Assembly: GCA_025449515.1 (NCBI GenBank)
Contig: JANWJI010000007.1
Coordinates: 1 to 5,704, forward strand
Source of the DNA: Nitrososphaeraceae archaeon
GTDB lineage: Archaea > Thermoproteota > Nitrososphaeria > Nitrososphaerales > Nitrososphaeraceae
Direction of reading: 5' to 3'
DNA: 5,704 nt
Under the pieces are notes generated by a model, which saw only the letters and a list, made by a program, of their open reading frames with translations, had not been told where the DNA came from and ran no database searches. The position numbers were made by a program, and so were the translations under genes. How positions within the stretch are numbered: the first letter of the stretch is position 1; the number at the start of each line of letters is the position of its first letter. Positions 1-5,532 of the stretch are shown here, one piece after another.

Positions 1-156
1 GATGACCACGAAATTCTCAAAAAACGCCAGCCGTTTCCACGATTGGTTCAAATCTCGGAAATCGTGGATGCATTGCTTTATTTGCAATCAGCACGTATGG
101 TGAACGGCGAAAACATCCGCATTGATGGAGGAGCCCATGCAGGCGCCAAGTGGTAA
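1..156 (+). CDS. Short-chain dehydrogenase/reductase (SDR), C-terminal 51 residues only
   Basis: The frame is open from the first base and ends in TAA at 154-156. The visible 51 residues contain the C-terminal signature of classical SDR enzymes: a helix with ISEIVDALLYL (about residues 18-28), then NGENIRIDGG (36-44), which matches the usual 'G-x-x-x-x-V-D-G-G' strand near the end of the fold, and a short tail ending AGAKW. These enzymes are cytosolic NAD(P)-dependent oxidoreductases, but the Rossmann motif and the Tyr-Lys active site lie upstream of the window, so substrate and cofactor cannot be named. The gene overlaps the next reading frame by 20 bases, an arrangement typical of a translationally coupled operon. 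Its GC content and codon choice (CGC, CCG, GGC) are richer than all later genes. The family call is firm; the specific function is unknown. Confidence 0.8.
   Translation, partial: DDHEILKKRQPFPRLVQISEIVDALLYLQSARMVNGENIRIDGGAHAGAKW
127..133 (+). promoter_or_regulatory. Strong Shine-Dalgarno site of the RidA-like gene
   Basis: GGAGGAG lies inside the end of the SDR coding sequence, with GGAGG ending 5 bases before the ATG at 137. It decides the start of the RidA-like frame and implies translational coupling to the SDR gene. It is a much better match than the sites in front of the minus-strand genes. Confidence 0.65.
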
Positions 157-298
157 TCAACGGATTACCACACCGAGTTTGCGTGTTCGTGAGCTAGGGC
201 TGGCTTTACCAACGCCTCCGGCACCGCTGGATGACTATGTTGAGTCCTCGGATGCCGGGAATTTGCTTTTCCCAAATCAATATATGAGGTGCATCTAA
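137..298 (+). pseudogene. RidA/YjgF-family gene, N-terminal fragment, truncated
   Basis: The ORF starts at ATG 137, inside the SDR gene and behind GGAGGAG, and runs 53 codons to TAA at 296-298. Residues 18-45 (RELGLALPTPPAPLDDY then VESSDAGNLLF) follow the N-terminal pattern of RidA-family proteins: a 'LG-x-x-LP-x-PP-x-P' lead-in and the first strand ending G-N-L-L-F, which in intact members continues into a serine-glycine strand (LSGQ or LSGT). Here residues 46-53 (PNQYMRCI) do not fit the family, and the frame stops at under half the usual 110-155 residues. The family Arg/Glu active-site region is absent. RidA proteins are cytosolic trimers that hydrolyse reactive enamine/imine intermediates, and some sit beside dehydrogenases, which suits the SDR neighbour. 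The break coincides with a fall in GC, so the cause may be deletion, insertion or a chimeric assembly. I saw no remnant of the missing part downstream. Confidence 0.65.
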
Positions 299-341
299 CT
301 TTGCCTCCTATGAATAGACCATCTTGTGAGAGTGAGATTTA

Positions 342-369
342 TAGCAGCCCTTATCTTTGGGCTAGGCTA
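342..369. repeat. Stem-loop, nine base pairs with a two-base bulge
   Basis: TAGC-AGCCC (342-350) can pair with GGGCT (359-363) and, after a two-base AG bulge, GCTA (366-369), closing an eight-base loop TTATCTTT. It is the most stable-looking hairpin in the 299-722 gap. It lies about 70 bases beyond the RidA break and just past the stop of the doubtful minus-strand ORF at 377. It is not followed by a long T-run on either strand, so a terminator role is only possible, not shown. Confidence 0.4.
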
Positions 370-376
370 GATAAAT

Positions 377-583
377 TCAACAGATAGCAGTCACATAGAG
401 TACAAAGTCCTCATCTGATTCGTCAGTATCAATAGTTGCGAAGCAGTTTCTACACTCAATATCATCTTTTTGCCTGGTCCTCTTAGCATGACAATGACTT
501 ATAAGATTTAATAATGTAATAGATATAGAACAATATAAGAAACATATCTCTCGGTAGTCTCTAAATAGATATACGGATATCAT
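377..583 (-). CDS. Doubtful small protein, 68 residues, unknown function
   Basis: This ATG-started ORF lies 139 bases downstream of the aldehyde dehydrogenase gene on the same strand. The predicted protein has a hydrophobic stretch at about residues 14-31 (ICFLYC through LLNLIS), a basic patch (HAKRTRQK), one Cys-x-x-Cys pair (ECRNC) and an acidic run (DTDESDED). A single Cys pair hints at a metal site but is not enough to call a zinc ribbon. A weak AGGA sits 9 bases before the ATG, inside the 3' arm of the inverted repeat 589-660. I do not recognise the protein. It could be chance coding in an AT-rich gap; recovery of a conserved homologue would be needed to accept it. Confidence 0.2.
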   Translation of the reverse strand: MISVYLFRDYREICFLYCSISITLLNLISHCHAKRTRQKDDIECRNCFATIDTDESDEDFVLYVTAIC

Positions 584-588
584 TTTAT

Positions 589-660
589 GATTCCTACTAT
601 CAAACTAGATAAGGATAAAGGCGAGCAATACGTCATGTCATTAAAATCTAGTAGGGAATC
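589..660. repeat. Imperfect inverted repeat (11/12 bp arms) downstream of the aldehyde dehydrogenase
   Basis: GATTCCTACTA (589-599) is repeated in inverse orientation as TAGTAGGGAATC (649-660), differing by one extra G. A second, shorter pair lies inside or overlapping it: CTAGAT (605-610) and ATCTAG (646-651). Transcribed from the minus strand, this would form a stem with one bulge and a loop of about 49 bases, and its 3' arm would contain the only Shine-Dalgarno-like AGGA before the doubtful ORF at 377-583. It may be an RNA processing or termination structure at the end of the dehydrogenase operon, or the ends of a tiny decayed mobile element. No flanking target duplication is visible. Confidence 0.45.
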
Positions 661-722
661 TCCAGACTTTATTTCTATCCCTCACATTATATAGGAAAAC
701 GTCTTCTTACTTGTTTGTTCCG

Positions 723-2120
723 CTATTCCACATAATGTTGGTGAACAAGCTGGTCATAGAACCTAACTGACTTGATGTTGACAAACTCTAGCATTCCAAA
801 CCTCGATAGCTCTCTTCCAAATCCACTCTTCTTCACACCACCAAAAGGTACTCTTGGATCAGAGGCAACCATATTATTTACAGTCACTATACCAGACTTG
901 ACCATTCTGGACAATTTCTCTGCTTTATCAAGGTCTTGCGTCCATATGCTTGCTCCAAGACCATACTGAGAATTGTTTGCAAGTTTTACTGCTTCTATCT
1001 CGTCATCAGCAATTATTATTGGTGCAGCTGGGCCAAAGACTTCTTCTTGGGCTACGCGCATATTTTGGGAAACATTCTTCAGAATTGTAGGCTTATAAAA
1101 ATATCCTTTGCTTCCTATCTGTTCACCTCCTGTCAGTATTTCGGCACCCGCTTTAACCGAATCTTTAACCTGAGAATCTATGGTCTTTAATCCTGCAGCG
1201 TTTACAATGGGTCCTAAATCTGTATCTTCTGATAGAGGATCGCCTACCTTAAGTTTCTCGGTTTTTTGAACAAACTTTTCAGTAAATTCGTTCGCAATAT
1301 CCCTTACCACGACAAATCGTTTAGATGCTATACAACTCTGACCATTATTAACGAACCTACCTTTGACAGCCCCACTTGATGCTTTTTCAATGTCAGCATC
1401 CTTGCATACAATGAACGGATCACTTCCACCTAATTCAAGTACACATTTTTTTATTTGCGACGTTGCTCTTTGAGCAACCTTGCTTCCTGCAGAAACACTT
1501 CCTGTAAAAGTCACAGCATTAACATCTTCTGAGTCTATAATTACATCTGCCATACTGGAATCCACAACCAGTGTTTGAAAAACTCCTTCAGGTACTCCAC
1601 TCCTGCTAAAAGCCTTTTCAATTTCTATTCCGCATCCCATAGTCGCACTTGCCGGTTTTAGTACTATGGTGTTACCAGCCATCAGCGAAGGAGCTCCAAA
1701 TCTTAATGCTTGCCAATAAGGAAAATTCCAAGGCATTATACTTCCTATTACTCCTAATGGCTCAAATGTTACAACGCTTTTTCTAGCATCCGAGTTAATT
1801 ACTTCATCATTTATAAAGATCTTCCCGTTATCTGCAAAATAATCCATTACCCATGCACATTTCTCGACTTCAGCCCTTGCTTCTTTTATAGGCCTTCCCA
1901 TTTCTTTTGTCATCATCCTTGCAAGCTCTTCCTTGTTTTTTCTAAATTCCTGAGCAAAGTCATGAATATGATCAGCTCTTTTCTGTACATCTGTTTTCCA
2001 CTCAGTAAAGGCCTGCTGAGCTTTCTTTGTTTTTTCATTTATCTGCTCTTTAGTCATTATCTCGTATGTGTCAATGACTTCTTCTGTTGCAGGATTTATT
2101 GTAGAAAATTCTCTTGTCAT
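723..2120 (-). CDS. NAD(P)-dependent aldehyde dehydrogenase, succinate-semialdehyde dehydrogenase type
   Basis: This 465-residue protein is a complete aldehyde dehydrogenase superfamily member of the size and style of the GabD1/Sad succinate-semialdehyde dehydrogenases, starting directly at the 'STINPATEE' strand. Visible catalytic residues are Asn132 (PWNFPYW), Lys155 (VLKPAS), the glycine-rich cofactor loop FTGSVSAG (205-212), the general base Glu229 (LELGGSDPF), the nucleophile Cys263 (NNGQSC) and Glu360 (EEVFGP). Ser158 replaces the glutamate that selects NAD in many family members, which suggests NADP can be accepted (inference). It is the second gene of an operon, 16 bases after the alcohol dehydrogenase stop, with AGGAG at 2132-2136 supporting the ATG. 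In ammonia-oxidising archaea, a protein of this superfamily has been proposed as the succinyl-CoA reductase of the 3-hydroxypropionate/4-hydroxybutyrate cycle, so oxidation of a semialdehyde and reduction of a CoA ester are both possible. The family is certain; substrate and direction are not. Confidence 0.93.
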   Translation of the reverse strand: MTREFSTINPATEEVIDTYEIMTKEQINEKTKKAQQAFTEWKTDVQKRADHIHDFAQEFRKNKEELARMMTKEMGRPIKEARAEVEKCAWVMDYFADNGKIFINDEVINSDARKSVVTFEPLGVIGSIMPWNFPYWQALRFGAPSLMAGNTIVLKPASATMGCGIEIEKAFSRSGVPEGVFQTLVVDSSMADVIIDSEDVNAVTFTGSVSAGSKVAQRATSQIKKCVLELGGSDPFIVCKDADIEKASSGAVKGRFVNNGQSCIASKRFVVVRDIANEFTEKFVQKTEKLKVGDPLSEDTDLGPIVNAAGLKTIDSQVKDSVKAGAEILTGGEQIGSKGYFYKPTILKNVSQNMRVAQEEVFGPAAPIIIADDEIEAVKLANNSQYGLGASIWTQDLDKAEKLSRMVKSGIVTVNNMVASDPRVPFGGVKKSGFGRELSRFGMLEFVNIKSVRFYDQLVHQHYVE

Positions 2121-2131
2121 TGTTGAATTCG

Positions 2132-2136
2132 CTCCT
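2132..2136 (-). promoter_or_regulatory. Shine-Dalgarno site of the aldehyde dehydrogenase gene
   Basis: On the minus strand AGGAG begins immediately after the alcohol dehydrogenase TAA (2137-2139) and is 11 bases from the ATG at 2120. The spacing is a little long, but this is the only candidate in the 16-base gap. It supports co-transcription and independent initiation of the downstream gene. Confidence 0.55.
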
Positions 2137-3192
2137 TTAAGGATTAATTATACCTCTACCTAGTATTTTGCCATCTTTTAGCATTGTTAATGCTTCTGTA
2201 GCTTGATCAAGTTTGAATCGATTTGAAACAACTGGTTTGATTACTCCTCTTTCAGCTAACGAAACCAACTCTATCAAATCAGTTAAAGTTCCAGTATATG
2301 ATCCAATTAACCTGTATGCTCTTGTTGGCATGGTGACTAGACTTAATTTCAGTTCACCACCAAAGAGCCCTACTAATACTAGCCTTGCCCTTCTTCTAAG
2401 TAAGTGCATATCAGTTTCTACAGTTTTAGAAGCATTAACAAAATCAATTACTGCATCTGCACCCAATTTGTCAGTCAACTCTGCGATGGCTTTTATAGGA
2501 TCCTCTCTCTTTGAATTTATAGTAATATTAGCACCATTCTTTTTTGCAACATCTAATTTCTGATCATCTAAATCTATTGCGATCATATTGGCGCCTGTAA
2601 CTGCTTTGACAAGTTGTATGGCCATCAAGCCTAAACCACCTGTACCCACAATCACAACGTTATCATCTGGCTTCAGTTGGGCATTTTTTACTGCACCATA
2701 TGCTGTAAGTCCCGCACACGATAATGGTGCGGTTGTATCCGTATCCATGTCGTTCCCGATTTTCACCAGGTATCTATAACTTGGTACCAATATGTATTCT
2801 GCATAACCTCCGTCCACATAGACACCTAATGATCTAGGTTTGTCACACAGATTCTCCTCGCCCATCCGACAAGCAGGACAAACTCCATCGCCTATCCACG
2901 GATACACTAGTACCTTGTCATTCTTGTTAAATCCTTCAGATTCTTCACCCAGACTATCTACGACGCCAGCAATTTCGTGCCCAGGAGTGAGAGGATATTT
3001 CACACCCCTATCGGTAGTTTTTAATTGCTGTCCGTCTATACCTTCGTAATAACCTTCCCATACATGGACATCGCTATGACATACACCTACGGATTGAATC
3101 TTAATTAGAATCTGTGAACCTCTTGGTGTTGGGGTTTGAAGGTCTTGTATTTGCAAGGGTTCGTTTAATTTAACAATTCTTGCAGCTTGCAT
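2137..3192 (-). CDS. Zinc-dependent alcohol dehydrogenase, NAD-type, Sulfolobus ADH-like
   Basis: This 351-residue protein is a full-length medium-chain dehydrogenase, close in length and motif order to the 347-residue Sulfolobus NAD-dependent alcohol dehydrogenase. Catalytic zinc ligands are Cys38 (GVCHSDVH), His72 with Glu73 (PGHEIAG) and Cys159 (PLSCAGLTAYGAV). The structural zinc lobe is present as Cys105, Cys108 and Cys116 (CPAC then ENLC) with Asp102 where Sulfolobus ADH has a glutamate ligand. The cofactor domain has GTGGLG (183-188), and Asp207 at the end of the next strand favours NAD(H) over NADP(H). It should reversibly oxidise primary or secondary alcohols, or reduce aldehydes or semialdehydes, in the cytosol. 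It is the first gene of an operon with the aldehyde dehydrogenase, so the two probably handle the alcohol and aldehyde steps of one pathway. A TATA-like box at 3217-3223 and no Shine-Dalgarno site suggest a leaderless message. The physiological substrate is not readable from sequence. Confidence 0.94.
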   Translation of the reverse strand: MQAARIVKLNEPLQIQDLQTPTPRGSQILIKIQSVGVCHSDVHVWEGYYEGIDGQQLKTTDRGVKYPLTPGHEIAGVVDSLGEESEGFNKNDKVLVYPWIGDGVCPACRMGEENLCDKPRSLGVYVDGGYAEYILVPSYRYLVKIGNDMDTDTTAPLSCAGLTAYGAVKNAQLKPDDNVVIVGTGGLGLMAIQLVKAVTGANMIAIDLDDQKLDVAKKNGANITINSKREDPIKAIAELTDKLGADAVIDFVNASKTVETDMHLLRRRARLVLVGLFGGELKLSLVTMPTRAYRLIGSYTGTLTDLIELVSLAERGVIKPVVSNRFKLDQATEALTMLKDGKILGRGIINP

Positions 3193-3216
3193 ATGTATTC
3201 ATTTAATGGTATCATA

Positions 3217-3223
3217 CTATTTA
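3217..3223 (-). promoter_or_regulatory. TATA-like box of the alcohol/aldehyde dehydrogenase operon
   Basis: TAAATAG on the minus strand lies 25-31 bases upstream of the A of the ATG at 3192. That is the spacing expected between an archaeal TATA box and the transcription start, so transcription would begin at or next to the start codon. No purine-rich ribosome site lies between, which fits a leaderless message. The box is a partial match, so the call rests mainly on spacing. Confidence 0.4.
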
Positions 3224-3394
3224 CGCAATTCCAATTACAAAATGTACTCTATGCGCCTTCCTTATTAACGTCTACTGATTAAAACACTATCAAGTCAAAT
3301 TCTTATCTTATGATAGTAAGCACTAGAGATGATCATGCTTGTATGCTTGAGAAATCATATCTCATATAATGTTATCAAGTAACACATGAGCTAA

Positions 3395-4564
3395 CTAAAT
3401 TTTGATATCTTTTAGTACTTGGCCGGTCTTTAATTCTCCGTCCTTAATTGAAGCCTTTATGGTATCTAGCGAAAAATCTGCATTCTCATACAGAGCTGGA
3501 GAACGTTCGCTCCTAGTTATATAGTAGACATCTTTAATTTCTGCTCCATGTTCTTCTGATACTTTCTTATATCTCGCACGAAGCTTTTCAAACTTATCCT
3601 TTTCGTCTTTCTTCTCTGAACTAAATTGATCTTCTAGCATTTTATAAAGATCATCAATAAGTCTAAGATAGTGAGTAATTGCCCTGGACATCTGTATATT
3701 GTGTAAGGTTTTATCACTGAACATAATGTCTCTGGCTCTATGCTGTACCTCCAACAAGTTATCTGGCAGCGTATCACATTTTTTAGGATAATTTTCAACC
3801 AGAAAAATTCGTTTGTCTTTGACTGGTGACGCTTCTATGACCTCTCTTAATGGAGTATTGCTTAGCAAACTACCATCCCATGCATATATTCCTTTTTCTA
3901 CTTCTACCCATCGAAAATAGTACGAGGGATATCCGGTTGTAGCTAGTATGTGTCTTGAAGTTATTCGCTGTTTGCTACTATCAAATATTAGTGGTTCAGC
4001 AGTCAAGACATTAACCGCGGTTATAATTAAACGAGCGTTAGGATCGCCATTTGGTCGTAGCTTGTTATAATCAATATACTTTTCAGCCGTCTTAACTAAA
4101 GGCGAGTGATCATACAGATATGTCCACTTATTCGGTGTGATATACTGAGGATCCGTAAATGCGAATTCAGGCCTCCATCTTGGTACAAAGACCTTTTTAT
4201 TTCCAAGAAATGCTGCACTATAAAATGACATTAGTGATTTAACTTGTGAAATACGTGTTATCGCCGAGGGGTCTGTGACTAATACTGGTATAGGATATTC
4301 AACTAACGATTCTATGGAAGTAGGTTTTAAGTTTGTATTAATAGTTTCAGCTAGTTCCAACCAATATTGTTCTAATTGCTTTTCAGGATGTTCTTTTGCG
4401 TTACTGCCTGCAATAATAGAGGCATTTAGTCCACCAATTGATGTACCTGCAATGATATCGATTTTGATATTGCTATTTGCAAGTGCCTTGAAAACTCCAC
4501 ACCCAAAGGCACCCAAAGAACCTCCCCCTTGGAGTATTAAAACATTCTCAATGGTATTAGGCAT
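3395..4564 (-). CDS. Patatin-like acyl hydrolase (probable DUF3734-type C-terminus)
   Basis: This 389-residue protein is an apparently intact patatin-family serine hydrolase. The oxyanion-hole glycines are at 13-15 in LQGGGSLGAFGCGVFKAL, the nucleophile Ser42 lies in GTSIGG (40-45), and the catalytic Asp230 is in WDGS (229-232), completing the Ser-Asp dyad. After about residue 260 a helical, charged segment (RARDIMFSDKTLHNIQMSRAITHYL, described here as two parts: RARDIMFSDKT and LHNIQMSRAITHYL) resembles the extension called DUF3734 in bacterial patatin-like proteins; I place that from memory with moderate confidence. A charged probable coiled region (about 315-340, QFSSEKKDEKDKFEKL) follows. 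No signal peptide or membrane segment is seen, so it should be cytosolic or peripheral. Patatins hydrolyse acyl esters of lipids, an odd activity for an organism with ether lipids. An in-frame TGA ten codons upstream leaves the ATG at 4564 as the only good start; there is no well-spaced ribosome site. It is probably transcribed alone, from the TATA box at 4667-4673. Confidence 0.9.
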   Translation of the reverse strand: MPNTIENVLILQGGGSLGAFGCGVFKALANSNIKIDIIAGTSIGGLNASIIAGSNAKEHPEKQLEQYWLELAETINTNLKPTSIESLVEYPIPVLVTDPSAITRISQVKSLMSFYSAAFLGNKKVFVPRWRPEFAFTDPQYITPNKWTYLYDHSPLVKTAEKYIDYNKLRPNGDPNARLIITAVNVLTAEPLIFDSSKQRITSRHILATTGYPSYYFRWVEVEKGIYAWDGSLLSNTPLREVIEASPVKDKRIFLVENYPKKCDTLPDNLLEVQHRARDIMFSDKTLHNIQMSRAITHYLRLIDDLYKMLEDQFSSEKKDEKDKFEKLRARYKKVSEEHGAEIKDVYYITRSERSPALYENADFSLDTIKASIKDGELKTGQVLKDIKI

Positions 4565-4988
4565 ATTGGAATATTCTACCCCTGTGAAATGTCATTTCAT
4601 GCCCCATATCACTGTAGGTGTTGATTGTGAATTAATTGACCGCGTTTTGATCGAAATGATTTGTAGATTTATACTACAAGATGGATAGATAGTTTCTGTC
4701 ATACCTAGAAGAATAATTCACATTTACCTATAAAGATCATGATGGCGTTTTGGATAATTTAGGTGATATATCGAATTTTATAATTGGATAATTTTGTAAC
4801 CTACCTACCTAATCTATATACGAAATTTGTGATATTGGTGCATTGAGAGAATACCTTGCAAAGAAAAATCTCCTTCCTAGTTTCGATTTATGTTCTAATG
4901 CTGTAAGCACAACTTGGTTTAGGTAAAACGAGAATATATGGTATACAAACCTCATTACTAATGCAATATGACCTGGTATAATTCATAA
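4565..4988. other. AT-rich intergenic region with patatin promoter and short repeats
   Basis: This 424-base gap lies between two minus-strand genes. The half nearer the patatin gene holds a TATA box enclosed by an inverted repeat (4661-4679). Further along are an 11-base direct repeat TTGGATAATTT (4750-4760 and 4784-4794, 34 bases apart) and three tandem copies of CCTA (4800-4811). The only other open frame of note is a 48-codon minus-strand ORF at 4809-4955, which I do not accept as a gene. No tRNA or recognisable structured RNA was found. Confidence 0.6.
4661..4679 (-). promoter_or_regulatory. TATA box inside a perfect inverted repeat, upstream of the patatin-like gene
   Basis: TTGTAG (4661-4666) and CTACAA (4674-4679) are exact inverse copies flanking a seven-base core that reads TATAAAT on the minus strand. 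The core is a good archaeal TATA box. A start site about 25 bases downstream would give the patatin gene a leader of roughly 75-80 bases. The symmetric arms are suited to a dimeric repressor that blocks TBP binding, though the regulator is unknown. The core also reads TTTATA on the plus strand, so transcription the other way cannot be excluded. Confidence 0.4.
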
Positions 4989-5459
4989 CTACATTTTACC
5001 ATAATCCCATGTAGAGAAGAATTTCGGACTAATTTCAATAAGTACGTTATCTCCATTTTTTGAACCCTCTGATATCATTTTTGCTATCGGGTGATCAAGT
5101 GTACCAAGGTATTTCATACTAATTCTATCTCCTTGTGGAACTGTTCTATCTGGATCTTCCACTAATGTTGCAATACCTTTACCTTTGACTCCCTTATACG
5201 GAGGATTCTCATCATCCATGGAAAAATAAACAACCGGTTTATTTCGGAGATTCTGAGTTTTCCTGGCTAATTTAGATGTGGTTATCAGGAGTTTTTCTCC
5301 ATCTTTATCATAGTAAAACCAGACTGGTTGGATATTAGGCTCGCCTTGATCGTCTGTGGTAGCCAGCTGCAAATTTAATTTACTATCAAGAAATTTCTCA
5401 ATCTCTTCCCTGGTCATACCAGGAACTTCTGAAGTGGCATTAACAATTTTCATAATCAT
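4989..5459 (-). CDS. Pyridoxamine 5'-phosphate oxidase-related split-barrel protein (FMN- or F420-binding)
   Basis: This 156-residue protein is a single split-barrel domain spanning about residues 17-148. It shows the family's opening strands (LQLATTDDQGEPNIQPVWF, 30-48), a cofactor-phosphate region with KLARKTQNLRNKPVVYF (63-79), and the conserved turn KGVKGKGIATLVEDP (89-103). The short, single-domain form resembles the broad PPOX-class group that binds FMN or deazaflavin F420 and carries out small redox reactions in the cytosol, rather than true PdxH, whose substrate residues are not evident. Ammonia-oxidising archaea make F420, so either cofactor is plausible. ATG codons at residues 1 and 3 (5459 and 5453) are equally usable; the longer is kept. 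No ribosome site is visible, and a TATA-like box lies 42-51 bases upstream. Neighbours give no clue to the substrate. Confidence 0.85.
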   Translation of the reverse strand: MIMKIVNATSEVPGMTREEIEKFLDSKLNLQLATTDDQGEPNIQPVWFYYDKDGEKLLITTSKLARKTQNLRNKPVVYFSMDDENPPYKGVKGKGIATLVEDPDRTVPQGDRISMKYLGTLDHPIAKMISEGSKNGDNVLIEISPKFFSTWDYGKM

Positions 5460-5475
5460 TCAAAGCCAGACCGAC

Positions 5476-5493
5476 AAAAAAGGGTTTCTTCCC
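5476..5493 (-). terminator. Weak hairpin plus T6 tract downstream of the exported-protein gene
   Basis: On the minus strand GGG-AAGAAA-CCC (5493-5482) is followed directly by six T residues (5481-5476). It starts 40 bases after the stop codon at 5533-5535. Archaeal transcription commonly ends at T-rich tracts, so this could end the upstream transcript. The three-pair stem is marginal, and the tract lies near the predicted start of the next transcript. Confidence 0.3.
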
Positions 5494-5500
5494 ACAAGTC

Positions 5501-5510
5501 TATATTTATT
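5501..5510 (-). promoter_or_regulatory. TATA-like box of the split-barrel protein gene
   Basis: AATAAATATA on the minus strand lies in the 73-base gap between the exported-protein stop (5533) and the split-barrel start (5459). With usual archaeal spacing, transcription would begin near 5480, giving a leader of about 20 bases without a Shine-Dalgarno site. Its presence suggests the split-barrel gene is transcribed on its own. Confidence 0.4.
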
Positions 5511-5532
5511 CTGTGATTTGGATTTTCTTGAT

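Larger units (their letters stand above)
299..722. other. Intergenic region without a convincing gene
   Basis: This 424-base AT-rich stretch separates the truncated plus-strand RidA fragment from the end of the minus-strand aldehyde dehydrogenase gene. It contains a hairpin (342-369), a doubtful minus-strand ORF (377-583), an imperfect inverted repeat (589-660) and a minus-strand TATATAAT at 686-693. No tRNA, transposase fragment or good protein match was recognised. No long T-run follows the aldehyde dehydrogenase stop on its own strand, so the end of that operon's transcript is not obvious. Confidence 0.6.

Noticed and set aside
44..57. GGTTCAAATCTCGG resembles a tRNA T-arm.
   Set aside because: It is inside the in-frame SDR coding sequence, and no acceptor, D or anticodon stems can be formed around it.
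2213..2563. Plus-strand ORF of 116 codons inside the alcohol dehydrogenase gene.
   Set aside because: It is the antisense shadow of a clear, full-length enzyme; no promoter, ribosome site or domain supports it.
3193..3394. Possible stem around CTTA and TAAG near 3304-3322 in the gap between patatin and alcohol dehydrogenase genes.
   Set aside because: Only four end pairs match, with several mismatches inside, and no T-run follows; too weak to call a terminator.
4275..4688. Plus-strand ORF of 137 codons across the start of the patatin gene.
   Set aside because: Most of it is antisense to the well-supported patatin N-terminus with its catalytic motifs, and the translation shows no domain.
4809..4955. 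Minus-strand ORF of 48 codons starting MRFVYHIF and ending SYID, between the split-barrel and patatin genes.
   Set aside because: It has no ribosome site, no recognised motif, a composition expected from AT-rich non-coding DNA, and the CCTA repeat overlaps its stop.
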